A DNA stretch of 22,977 bases from CAZVPF01 sp964628195 (lineage in GTDB: Bacteria > Planctomycetota > Phycisphaerae > Sedimentisphaerales > Anaerohalosphaeraceae): NCBI GenBank assembly GCA_964628195.1, contig CAZVPF010000044.1, positions 1 to 22,977 on the forward strand, in the 5' to 3' direction. A program made the translations under genes and the position numbers. Every line of letters starts with the position of its first letter. Position 1 is the stretch's first letter. Below, piece after piece: positions 1 to 8,624 of the stretch. The notes beneath the pieces are model-generated. The model saw only the letters and a program-made list of their open reading frames with translations. It searched no databases and was not told where the DNA came from.

Positions 1-1311
1 GATTTCATGTTTGCCTGCGCGGCTTACCCGGACCACATAGAGGAATTCCGAAACGAAATTATTCGTGAGGCCCAGTATCAGACACAAAGACTGCAGAACA
101 GATGCTGTATTGTTTTATGGTGCGGCAGTAACGAGTGTTTAATGTTCCAGATGCCCGGCCGGAAAAATGAAACTCAATGCGGTAAATATATATGGGGTCA
201 TATACTTCCAAAAGCGGTTAGAGAAAATTGCCCTTCGACGCCATACTGGCATTCAAGCCCGTATGGAACCGGCGATAATTATAAATGCAGCGACAGTTCA
301 TCTGTGGGCGATTGTCACTACTGGAAACCGGCCATGATGAATCCCGATATGAAAAAAAGAATAAGCCCCGAAGTTTATGACAATTGCCAGTCTATGTTTG
401 TCAGCGAGTTCGGCTACCCGGGGCCCTGCAGCCTGGAAAGCACGCTGGAATACCTGGGTCAACCCGATATTGATCGCAATAGCAAAGTGTGGCGTCATCA
501 TTTTAATTATTTTGCAAGGAAAAGTATTGAAGCCGGAATTATTAAACATTATTTAGCAGCCGGGCCTATAAGCAATGATCAATACCTACAATTAGGGGGC
601 ATGGTGCAGGGTCTCATGTACGGGTACAGCCTGGATTCGCTTAGAGCCAGCGAGAACTGCAGCGGAGCACTTTTCTGGATGTACAATGACTGCTGGGGTG
701 AAATAGGTTGGAGTATAATTGATTATTACTTAAGGCGCAAGATATCGTGGTACTATGTAAAGAGAGCCTTTTCGCCGCGACGGCTTATACTGAGAAATCG
801 TGGGGACAAGATCAATGTGGTTTTCAGCAATCATTCCAATAAAGTATTCAAGGGAACGCTGGAGTACGGTTATGTAACACTTGACGGCGAATATTTAAGC
901 AAAAAAAGGATTGCAATTCACTCTAATCCGCTGGAAACCTCTGTGGCAGTGAAATTTTCGAAAGACAATCATAATTCTCGTAAAGGTGTATGGTTTTCAA
1001 GGTTTGTAAATGACCAAACCATCCATCCGGGAATATGCAAGGCGGCAGAGCCTGCCAAACTCCAGCTTAAAAGACCACAGCTTAAGTGGAAAGTCAAGGC
1101 TTTAGCGAATGACCGCTATTCCCTGAGTATCGAGAGTGATGTATTTGCTCACGCGGTAGTACTTTCCCTGCCCGAGGCGGCGATTTTTGATGATAATTAT
1201 TTTGACCTTTTACCAAACCGACCCCAAAAAATATATTTGAGGTCAAAACAGAAATTATCACGTCATAACGTTTCCGCTGAAGCTGCTTTTTTCACCCATG
1301 GCCTGAAATAA
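1..1311 (+). CDS. GH2 family beta-mannosidase-like glycoside hydrolase, C-terminal part (5' truncated by window)
   Basis: The frame is open to the window edge (Asp-Phe precede the first Met at nt 7), so that Met is internal and the true start lies upstream. The remaining ~436 residues cover the end of the GH2 TIM barrel and the C-terminal beta domains. Numbering from the Met at nt 7, WCGSNE holds the likely acid/base Glu43 and VSEFGYPG the likely nucleophile Glu134. The stretch with ALFWMYNDCWGEIGWS, then IDYY and a YYVKRAF-like segment, is typical of beta-mannosidases. GH2 beta-mannosidases remove terminal beta-linked mannose; exo-beta-glucosaminidases share this fold, so substrate is not settled. 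It ends in TAA and converges on the minus-strand cupin gene 120 bp away. It is the only + strand gene and is transcribed apart from the rest of the locus. Family confidence is high, substrate confidence moderate. Confidence 0.88.
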   Translation, partial: DFMFACAAYPDHIEEFRNEIIREAQYQTQRLQNRCCIVLWCGSNECLMFQMPGRKNETQCGKYIWGHILPKAVRENCPSTPYWHSSPYGTGDNYKCSDSSSVGDCHYWKPAMMNPDMKKRISPEVYDNCQSMFVSEFGYPGPCSLESTLEYLGQPDIDRNSKVWRHHFNYFARKSIEAGIIKHYLAAGPISNDQYLQLGGMVQGLMYGYSLDSLRASENCSGALFWMYNDCWGEIGWSIIDYYLRRKISWYYVKRAFSPRRLILRNRGDKINVVFSNHSNKVFKGTLEYGYVTLDGEYLSKKRIAIHSNPLETSVAVKFSKDNHNSRKGVWFSRFVNDQTIHPGICKAAEPAKLQLKRPQLKWKVKALANDRYSLSIESDVFAHAVVLSLPEAAIFDDNYFDLLPNRPQKIYLRSKQKLSRHNVSAEAAFFTHGLK

Positions 1312-1431
1312 TTACAGTCCTTCCAAAAGAGGCATGTTAAGAGAGCAAAAGTCCGACCAAGCGCAGCGGAAATTCAAGTTCAGCGGTGCCGACTTTCAAA
1401 TACAGCCCGGATGATGTTCAAAATCTAAAGT

Positions 1432-2658
1432 CTATTGGATATTCGCAGAGTGTAGATCAGGATTTTCCGGTCCAAAATGTTTAAGCATTACAATAGGATC
1501 AGATTTTGAATGGTTTTCAATTCTTATCCCATTTTTAGCTGCATCTTCACTTACAAAATATTCATCATTTGTCAGCTGGCCGTACCTGATCAGCGACGGG
1601 GTATCTATACTCCACTGTCCCATTTGGCCATGGCCCTGCATCATTATCATGCCGTAAGCCGCACTGTCTTTGATAGTGACGGACCTGCCGGGGAACACGG
1701 TAAGCTCCTGTGCACTGAAAGCATCGGATTTATAGCAAATCCAATTATTCATATAGCCCTCCTCCTTCATTTCTTTTACAGGGCTAACCGGGACGGGACG
1801 CATAAAATTGTTTTCAAAGAAATTAGGGTCCACGTTCAATTCCCAGTCGATGACATCCATTAGATGGTCGACATCATTCAATCGGTCATCGGGCGTATCC
1901 TTCCATAAAAGCTCTTTGGGCACTATCTGATTACCCGTTAAAGACTGATACATTGCGAAAACATCCGAGGACCTTTGAGGCTCGTATGTGCACAAACTGC
2001 CGGGAGCGTGAAGAACTCCGGGGGGCACATTCCAGCCGGTCCCCACCTCCAGGCGATAAGCCCTCGAAATGTTGGTTATTTTATTGTCACCTGTATTGAA
2101 ATTAAGAAGGCATTGCCTTACCTGGTCTTTTGTCGTACCTGGGTTAAAACCGAAAAAGGTATATGGAAAATCTCCGCCATGATTGTTGACCTGTGGCGGG
2201 AAAAAGTAAGCTTCGGGCTTGCCCAGTTGTCCGGTTAGCCCGGCATGTTGATCCCGATGGTGTATATGGTGCGGCAGAGCACCTTTATTATCGAAAAATT
2301 TTGAATACATAGGCCATCTTTGATAGGTGTCCCAAAGTCTTTTTCCGATTACCTGATCCTTTAGCTCGTCAATTGCATCTTTAAGCAGAACTTTTTCTGT
2401 TTTTCCATTGTCCTCGAAAATAATGAAACTTAAGCCTTCATTGGGTGAAGTCAAAGGGCCGTTATCAGCGGGAGTTGTCGATGAAAACCATCGCTCGTCT
2501 ATACCGCCGCGTTCACCGCCCATTGCATAATAATCGTCAGGGTGCAGTTTTATGCGCCTTCCCGGGATACAAAAAGAACGGGGCACCCAGGCCGGGGCCA
2601 AACGCAAAACACCTTTTCCCTGCTCAAGGGCCATTTCCGAAAGTCTTTTTACTGACAT
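1432..2658 (-). CDS. Cupin protein resembling class I mannose-6-phosphate isomerase
   Basis: A 408-aa protein without signal peptide, so probably cytosolic. The middle aligns by eye with class I (zinc-dependent) phosphomannose isomerases: a RWP..SKFFD segment like the usual RWPLLVKFFD, then a His cluster at 130-134 (LPHHIHH) where the family has QVHP, Glu149 in GKPEAYFF, and His217 in PPGVLHAPGS. These would be the metal ligands. The C-terminal ~110 residues form a second cupin-like beta domain. Family members interconvert mannose-6-phosphate and fructose-6-phosphate, which would suit a locus with mannosidase-type genes. The N-terminal 100 residues and the His cluster are divergent, so another sugar isomerase or epimerase activity, or a non-enzymatic cupin, is possible. 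The start is supported by TGGAG about 8 nt upstream. It is 33 bp downstream of the broken sulfatase and is the last gene of the minus-strand run. Stop TAG. Confidence 0.65.
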   Translation of the reverse strand: MSVKRLSEMALEQGKGVLRLAPAWVPRSFCIPGRRIKLHPDDYYAMGGERGGIDERWFSSTTPADNGPLTSPNEGLSFIIFEDNGKTEKVLLKDAIDELKDQVIGKRLWDTYQRWPMYSKFFDNKGALPHHIHHRDQHAGLTGQLGKPEAYFFPPQVNNHGGDFPYTFFGFNPGTTKDQVRQCLLNFNTGDNKITNISRAYRLEVGTGWNVPPGVLHAPGSLCTYEPQRSSDVFAMYQSLTGNQIVPKELLWKDTPDDRLNDVDHLMDVIDWELNVDPNFFENNFMRPVPVSPVKEMKEEGYMNNWICYKSDAFSAQELTVFPGRSVTIKDSAAYGMIMMQGHGQMGQWSIDTPSLIRYGQLTNDEYFVSEDAAKNGIRIENHSKSDPIVMLKHFGPENPDLHSANIQ

Positions 2659-2691
2659 TTTATTTCTCCATGATCAGAAACTAATTATTGC

Positions 2692-4434
2692 TTATTCGTT
2701 ATTTATCAGGCTGATGGTTATATACCTGTAGCCGTAATCCTCGTTGCCGTAATACATTTTGTGTGGTTTTTTATATCCCTGCGGGGAAATATCGAAGTTG
2801 CAAAAACCCTTTTCAAGCTTGATGTTTTCAAAAACCAGTACGTCTTTATTTTTATCGATTTCCTTGCGGTATATGTCTTCCCCGAATTTAATGGAGAAAC
2901 CGCTGGTGCTGTCAAAAAGCTGATGTTGTATTCCATCGATCGTCACTTTATAGGGGCCTGTGTTTTCCACTTTGACGGGAAAGCCTGTTGAGTGCCTGTT
3001 CCAAATGCTGAATCGGACATTCTTTTGTGCGGGGGACCCCAGAATCGTATAGCTTGACTCAAAATTTCTTTCGGAACTGACATCTTTAAACCATTTCTCG
3101 TATTCATTGCGCATTTGTTCAACAATCTCAGGGTGTTTCGACGCAATATTAGTGGTTTCACCGGGATCATTTTTAAGGTCATACAATTCACTGCCGTTAA
3201 CGAGTTTATATCTTTTCTTTCTTGCACAATAATGTTTGTGCATTCTCGGCACTTCAACCCTGTCGGACTGTATAAATATCGTCCTGTCGGGCCATTCTAT
3301 TGACTTGCCGGCAAGTAAGGGCCAAATACTTATACCGTCGATCTTAACGCCCTGAGGCAATGGCTGGTTGCAGATGTCCATAAGGGTCGGAAAAATATCG
3401 ATATGAGCGGTTAGTTCCTCAACGTCACGGCTGGGCTCTATAACTCCGTTCCAGCGAACGAAACATGGTGTTTTAATACCTCCTTCATATACGGTGGTCT
3501 TGCCGCCGCGCAAGCCCATATTATCGCGGTTTCCAATTTCCTGTCTTTCACATGCAACCTGCTCCGGCTTGGAGACAAGGTCCGGACACAACCTTAAAGG
3601 ACCGTTGTCAGACATAAAGATAACTAAAGTATTATTATCGAGGTTAAGCTCTTTGAGTTTATGCAGCAATCTGCCTACGTTCTCATCCAACTTGGTGACC
3701 ATCGCATAAATTTCTTTATCGCCTTCGCTTATTCCTTCAGCATTCTTATACGGTTCGATGTATTCAGATGGAACCTGCGGGTCCTGGCCGTCGTGAGGCA
3801 AAACCGAAGGTATGCAGGCGAAAAATCTTTGCCTGGAATTTTTTTCGATGAAATCCATAGCACGTTCGAAAATTATGTCATCAACAAAGCCATCAACCTT
3901 TTTTATTTCACCGTTGTGTTCTATCTTTGGATCAAATCTCTCCAGGCTTGCTATAATATAAGATTCGTCAAAGCCGTTATCCATTGCTCTTTGGGGGCAA
4001 TTTTCTCCCAGGTGCCACTTGCCGAATATTCCGGTTTTGTAACCACCTTTTGAAAGCTGCTCTGCAATAGTAACCTCGTCGCCGTTGATGCTGCATCTGC
4101 CTATTCAGGCATCCCAGACACCGGTACGATAGTTGTAGCGGCCGGTCATGAGGCTGGCACGGGTGGGCGAACAAATGGGTGAAACGATGAAATTAGTCAA
4201 CCTGGTGCTCTTCTTGTACAATTCGTCCAGGTTTGGCGTTTTTACGATCTTATTTCCGTAACAGCCCAGGTCGCCATAACCCTGGTCATCTGAGATGACC
4301 ATCACAACATTAGGATAATTATTTGAAGGACTGCTAACCGGTTTTGCCATACCCATCAAAACAGGGGACAGAACGAAAGAGGCGCCCGCAGAACCTGCTG
4401 CTTTGATAAAATCTCTACGTGTCAGGTCAATCAT
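2692..4434 (-). pseudogene. Sulfatase (Cys-type, Tat-like leader) interrupted by a single in-frame TGA
   Basis: Read through one TGA at 4105-4107, this is a 580-residue sulfatase in a single uninterrupted frame, close in length to the intact 585-aa paralogue at 17404-19161. The first 109 residues carry a twin-arginine leader (TRRDFIKAAG), the metal-binding SDDQGYGD motif near residue 50 and the formylglycine motif Cys88-Ser-Pro-Thr-Arg. The TGA follows GVWDA, exactly where the paralogue has Trp116 (TGG). Downstream, FGKWHLG, a DNGPLRLCP segment and the same ~100-residue C-terminal beta domain ending in MYYGNEDYGYR are all intact. As annotated, only a 109-aa fragment would be made, without the rest of the active site; a restart at the ATG at 3984 would lack the formylglycine Cys. 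Recent nonsense mutation, sequencing error and readthrough are all possible. AAGG precedes the start, and the previous gene ends 24 bp upstream. Confidence 0.85.
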
Positions 4435-4458
4435 TATAAAAACCTTAATAAAAGAATA

Positions 4459-6522
4459 TTAATTCGTGGATAAAGTAACAGCAACAATTTCATATATCTT
4501 AAATGTCGGAACATCAATCTCAACCCGGCCGTTTTTATAATCCCATTGAACTTTGCGAGAACCGGGCTGGAGCAGAACAGAAGCTGGTTTTGAAGAAAGT
4601 TTTAAGGATAAATGGCTCGGTGGAGCCGGCGGAACATTCTTCACCCTTTTTGTATGCTGCATTCCATCAATCTCACCAATAGATTTATTTACCAGGTGAA
4701 TGACCTGTAAATTATCTTTGACGTGGAGAGAAACTTCAATAGAAGCAGGCCCCTGCACGAGAAGGTTTCGTTTATCAGCCGGCAGGACGATACTGAGGAT
4801 TTCATCGACGATCTGATCAGGCATTTCAGAGAATGAATAATCAGTAAAAACGGGAGTTGAGCAGTAGAAAATCTGACCTTTGCCATAATTTCTTTGTGTC
4901 AATAAAGGATATTCAGATTTATTTCCTTCATGTGCAGCCCTTCGAAGAATCTCCGCCCTTGGGGTATTTACCCGATAAAACTGATGCTTGAAATCAATCG
5001 TTTTATTTTTTGCAGCTTTTGTAGAATATACTTCCGCATTTAAATTAAAATCGGATAACTCAATTCCGGCCAACCCTGCGACCTGAGGTTCTTTAACACA
5101 CATGCCGGTCAGTAATACGGTGCCGCCCTTATCGGCAAAATCTGCTATCGCCCTGAATACATCGTCAGGAATCACTTTAGCATCCTCCACTACCAGCAGT
5201 TTTGCGGTAACGGGTCCTTCCTTCAGCCGCCAGTCCGCAATTATGCTGTTATGAACATGATGCCTGTTAAGGCCGTAACAGGCGCCTCGCACCCGGATAT
5301 TTTCATGAGGATAACAAAATTGCTTTGTGGATTTACATGATGGAAACTTTTCGAATTGTTCGTCCGGCAAATAATGAGACTTTGCAATGATCAAAACCGA
5401 TGCATCCGGCAAAGATACGCTTTTATGGCACCAGGGTTTCCTCTGATGCACCCACTTCGAAAGCTCAATCAACCGTTCCTGGTGGCCGGGCAGGAAAACC
5501 GTAGTCTCAGACGGCTGATCCCAGGCGCTGAAGATACCGCCGTTTGCAATTACCTGCGCCGCATCCTGTTTCATCTGTTCCATAGGTTTTATCAAAGGTG
5601 TGCGTTCTGTCAGAAAGAACCTGACAGGCAGGAGTATCTCGAACGGTATCCCCTGTGTATCGGTAAAACGCGTAACCAGGGATATGTCTTCGGTCAGATG
5701 GCCAAGGTCCATTGTCGTAAAGTCCACGTCTTCATCGGGCTTTTCGGGCATCCATACAGTGTATGACATATTGTAAGACACAAGGCAGTCAGGATCTATA
5801 TTGTGAACAAAATCTGTGGTTTCAGCGGTAAATTCCCGCCATACCTGACGCTGCATCTCCCTGTATTGATCCCAAAGAGGTGAATCTACAGACTTTGGAG
5901 CTTCCTTGCCAGTTAGTTCCTTGAATCTTGCTTTTGTTTCTTCGCGAAAACAGGGCCAAACTGAATAAACAGAACCATCAAACCAGAACGCATCCGGGTT
6001 GTACTTGAGCATGATCTCACGAATCTGGGGCCAAAGGTATTTTTCCTTGACCTCTGTAAGATATGAAATTGACATTGGGTACAACTCGCCATTGATGTCA
6101 ATGCGGTTCCATTCGGGCTTGCGTTTCTCAATTTCCTTGTCCCGGCCTAAATTATAGTAGATCAACAGGGGCTTGTTCAACTCATCGGCAATACCTGAAA
6201 AAACTTCGACCAGGTCGACGTGGAGTTTGGGCAAAACATAACCTATCTCGGCAGGATAAAGCGCCCATCCCATAGGCCCCCTCGCATGGACGCCAATGTA
6301 TCCGGGATTCTGCTGTTTTATAAATTGAGTGATCTTCTTGACATCGATATCCCTGCCTACCTCTTCTGTACCGACCACGTGATGAGTTATAAACCAATTG
6401 TAAATGCTGTCGCGATACCATTGGTTACGAACAGACCCGGAGGGATTGCATTTACCGGCACAACAGGAAGTTGATAAGATACCAAGAACAGATAATACAA
6501 CAATAATACATTTTTTTTTCAT
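4459..6522 (-). CDS. Exported putative glycoside hydrolase (GHL6/GH29-like barrel), tandem paralogue A
   Basis: A 687-aa protein. The frame extends back to a TTG at 6597, but that would overlap the upstream paralogue; the ATG at 6522 begins MKKKCIIVVLSVLGILSTSC, a clear export signal (possibly a lipoprotein, though the lipobox is weak), and has AGAAGAGA upstream. Residues ~35-400 look like a TIM barrel: GYIGVHARGPMGWALYP near the N-terminus resembles the hypothetical glycosyl hydrolase 6 family, and NPDAFWFDG resembles the GH29 fucosidase nucleophile segment. Around residues 430-510, TAKLLVVEDAKVIPDDVFRA and GGTVLLTGM resemble the glutamine-amidotransferase-like trimerisation domain of GH42-type enzymes. 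A small C-terminal beta domain follows. It is strikingly similar to the gene directly upstream and lies 16 bp after it. Likely role: cleaving the target glycan outside the cytoplasm. Exact family and substrate are not established. Confidence 0.65.
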   Translation of the reverse strand: MKKKCIIVVLSVLGILSTSCCAGKCNPSGSVRNQWYRDSIYNWFITHHVVGTEEVGRDIDVKKITQFIKQQNPGYIGVHARGPMGWALYPAEIGYVLPKLHVDLVEVFSGIADELNKPLLIYYNLGRDKEIEKRKPEWNRIDINGELYPMSISYLTEVKEKYLWPQIREIMLKYNPDAFWFDGSVYSVWPCFREETKARFKELTGKEAPKSVDSPLWDQYREMQRQVWREFTAETTDFVHNIDPDCLVSYNMSYTVWMPEKPDEDVDFTTMDLGHLTEDISLVTRFTDTQGIPFEILLPVRFFLTERTPLIKPMEQMKQDAAQVIANGGIFSAWDQPSETTVFLPGHQERLIELSKWVHQRKPWCHKSVSLPDASVLIIAKSHYLPDEQFEKFPSCKSTKQFCYPHENIRVRGACYGLNRHHVHNSIIADWRLKEGPVTAKLLVVEDAKVIPDDVFRAIADFADKGGTVLLTGMCVKEPQVAGLAGIELSDFNLNAEVYSTKAAKNKTIDFKHQFYRVNTPRAEILRRAAHEGNKSEYPLLTQRNYGKGQIFYCSTPVFTDYSFSEMPDQIVDEILSIVLPADKRNLLVQGPASIEVSLHVKDNLQVIHLVNKSIGEIDGMQHTKRVKNVPPAPPSHLSLKLSSKPASVLLQPGSRKVQWDYKNGRVEIDVPTFKIYEIVAVTLSTN

Positions 6523-6538
6523 AACAATTTCTCTTCTA

Positions 6539-8608
6539 TTAACCTTCAGATAAAGTAACAGCAACAATTTCATACATTTCAAACGTCGGGACATCAATTT
6601 CTACACGGCCTTTTTGATAGTTCCATGAAACTTCCCTTGAACCGGGTTCCAGGCAAACCGAAACCGGTTTTTGTTTAAGTCTCAAGGATAAGCGGCTCGC
6701 CGGAGCCGCCGGGATGTTTCTGGCTCTTTTCTTATGCTGTATGCCTTCGATATCCCCTGCTGATTTGTTGACGAGGTGCACCACTTGTAAATTTTCCTTA
6801 GAGCGCAGAGAAACCTCAATGCAATCAGAACCTTTTACGAGCAATTTGCGTTCATCTTTCGGCAAGACGATGCCTAATATACACTCAACAATTTCTTCCG
6901 GCATTTCAGTATATGAATAACTACTGAAGATGGGCGACGAGCAATAAAATATCTTTCCTTTTCCGTGGTTTCTCATAGTCAAGAAAGGATATCCGGGTTT
7001 ATCATCTTCGGGGGAGGCGGTTTTAATAACATCAGCTTCCAAGGCTTCAACATTGTATAGTTTATGTTTGAATTTGACAGGCCCATTGTCTGTAATTGCA
7101 TTATATACCGATACTTGCCTCGGCGGTTCACAAAGTTTGATACCTGATAATTCTTCTATTTTGCTTTCCTTGACCGACATTGCGGTTAATAAAACCGTTC
7201 CGCCATTTTGCGCAAACTCACCAATAGCTTTGGATACATCTTCAGGAACAACCTTTGGGTCTTCCACCACCAGCAGTTTTGCGGTAACGGGACCTTCAAT
7301 CAAACGCCAACCCGCAATAACACTGTTGTGAACATGATGCCTGTTCAGGCTATAACATGCACCGCGTATGTGAATATTCTCATGAGCATAACAAAAATGC
7401 TTTGTGGATTTACAAGACGGATATTTTTCGAACTGCTCATCAGGCAAATAGTGGGACTCTGCAATATGCAGCACGGAAGCATCCGGCAAAGAAACAGTAT
7501 TATGACACCATCGCTTTCTTTCATGCACCCATTTTGAAAGTTCAATCCACCGTTCCTGATGGCCCGGATGGAAAACAGTAGTTTCGGATGGCTGATCCCA
7601 GGCACCCAAAATACCGCCGTTAGCAAGAACCTGAGCTATATCCTGTTTCAATTGTCCCAGCGGCTTAATAAGGGGTTCGTTTTCTTCTTCAAAAAATATT
7701 CTTATAGGCAAAAGTATCTCAAAAGGTATGCCCTGGGTATCCGTAAATCGAGTTACCAGGGAAATGTCTTCTCTTAAATGACCCAAATCCATGGAAGTAA
7801 AATCAACATCTTTGTCAGGTTTTTCGGGCATCCATACCGTATATGCCATATTATAAGAAACAAGGCAATTGGGGTCAATTGCATGTACAAGGTTGGTTGT
7901 TTGATCGATCAAGTCTCGCCATGCCTGACGCTGCATTTCCCTGTATTGGTCCCAAACAGGCGACTTAACAGACCCAGGGGCATCGCTTCCGGTGACTTTC
8001 TTGAAGTGTTCTTTTGTTTCTTCTCTAAAACAAGGCCATACGGAAAAAACGGTATCATCGAACCAAAAAGCATCCGGTTTGTACTTAATCATAATTTCAC
8101 AGATTTGAGGCCAAAGGTATTTTTCTTTCACCTCGGTAAGATAGGAAAGAGACATATAAGGATACTGTTTGCCGTCAAGTCCAACCCTGATCCATTCCGG
8201 TTTTCTCTTTTCAATTTCTTTATCCGATCCAAGAGAGTAATATATTAAAAGGGGAGTGTCCAGTTTTTCGGCTATCTTTGAAAAAACATCGACGAGGTCG
8301 ACATGAAGTTTTGGCAAAACATAACCGATCTCAGTGGGGTAAAGAGCCCAGCCCATGGGCCCCTTGGCATGCACTCCTATATAACCCGGATTTTGCTGTT
8401 TTATTAATTGAGTGATCTTCTCAACATCGATGTCCCTGCCTACCTCTTCGGTTCCAATAACATGATGCGTCATGAACCAATTATAACAACTGTCCCGGTA
8501 CCAGTCGTTTCTTGAGGAAACATTAGTTTTCTCTTCAGCGAAACTACAGGCAATTGCGACTAAGCCTGTAACAATGGCAAAGTGAAGCAAAGTGTTTTTT
8601 TTTCCCAT
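6539..8608 (-). CDS. Exported putative glycoside hydrolase (GHL6/GH29-like barrel), tandem paralogue B
   Basis: A 689-aa protein, co-linear over its whole length with paralogue A and well over half identical by eye. The upstream TTG at 8635 overlaps the end of the GH38-like gene; the ATG at 8608 starts a typical signal peptide (MGKKNTLLHF..., with cleavage after CSFA or lipidation at AIAC) and leaves a 16-bp gap, the same spacing as between B and A. Domain order is the same: barrel with GYIGVHAKGPMGWALYP, trimerisation-like domain with TAKLLVVEDPKV, C-terminal beta domain. One difference matters: where A has PDAFWFDGS, B has PDAFWFDDT, next to the putative nucleophile Asp, so the two enzymes may differ in linkage or sugar. 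Stop TAA. It is probably translated from the same mRNA as A. Function beyond glycoside hydrolase is not established. Confidence 0.65.
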   Translation of the reverse strand: MGKKNTLLHFAIVTGLVAIACSFAEEKTNVSSRNDWYRDSCYNWFMTHHVIGTEEVGRDIDVEKITQLIKQQNPGYIGVHAKGPMGWALYPTEIGYVLPKLHVDLVDVFSKIAEKLDTPLLIYYSLGSDKEIEKRKPEWIRVGLDGKQYPYMSLSYLTEVKEKYLWPQICEIMIKYKPDAFWFDDTVFSVWPCFREETKEHFKKVTGSDAPGSVKSPVWDQYREMQRQAWRDLIDQTTNLVHAIDPNCLVSYNMAYTVWMPEKPDKDVDFTSMDLGHLREDISLVTRFTDTQGIPFEILLPIRIFFEEENEPLIKPLGQLKQDIAQVLANGGILGAWDQPSETTVFHPGHQERWIELSKWVHERKRWCHNTVSLPDASVLHIAESHYLPDEQFEKYPSCKSTKHFCYAHENIHIRGACYSLNRHHVHNSVIAGWRLIEGPVTAKLLVVEDPKVVPEDVSKAIGEFAQNGGTVLLTAMSVKESKIEELSGIKLCEPPRQVSVYNAITDNGPVKFKHKLYNVEALEADVIKTASPEDDKPGYPFLTMRNHGKGKIFYCSSPIFSSYSYTEMPEEIVECILGIVLPKDERKLLVKGSDCIEVSLRSKENLQVVHLVNKSAGDIEGIQHKKRARNIPAAPASRLSLRLKQKPVSVCLEPGSREVSWNYQKGRVEIDVPTFEMYEIVAVTLSEG

Positions 8609-8624
8609 TACAGCTACTCTTAAA

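Noticed and set aside
298..549. Antisense ORFs inside the GH2, GH38, beta-helix and hydrolase genes
   Set aside because: They lie fully within genes with clear family motifs and have no ribosome binding sites or recognisable domains; they are frame shadows.
1348..1396. Inverted repeat AAAGTC...GACTTT between the convergent genes as a bidirectional terminator
   Set aside because: Only 6 bp with a 37-nt loop and no clear T-runs.
1338..1476. Short + strand frame after the GH2 gene containing FKYSPDDVQNLKSIGY, reminiscent of sulfatase C-termini (SPExxxxLKxLGY)
   Set aside because: Only ~45 codons, no start or upstream sulfatase motifs, and its second half is antisense to the cupin gene; chance cannot be excluded.
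4105..4107. TGA in the sulfatase as a selenocysteine codon
   Set aside because: The paralogue has Trp here, not Cys, and the site is not the catalytic Cys; no SECIS-like hairpin was noticed.
3977..4174. 65-aa minus-strand ORF bridging the two parts of the broken sulfatase
   Set aside because: It is in a different frame; the true sulfatase frame continues across the TGA with matching motifs (FGKWHLG), so no frameshift is needed.
6523..6597. N-terminal extension of hydrolase A from a TTG codon
   Set aside because: It overlaps the end of paralogue B; a signal peptide begins at the ATG at 6522 and a ribosome-binding-like AGAAGAGA precedes it.
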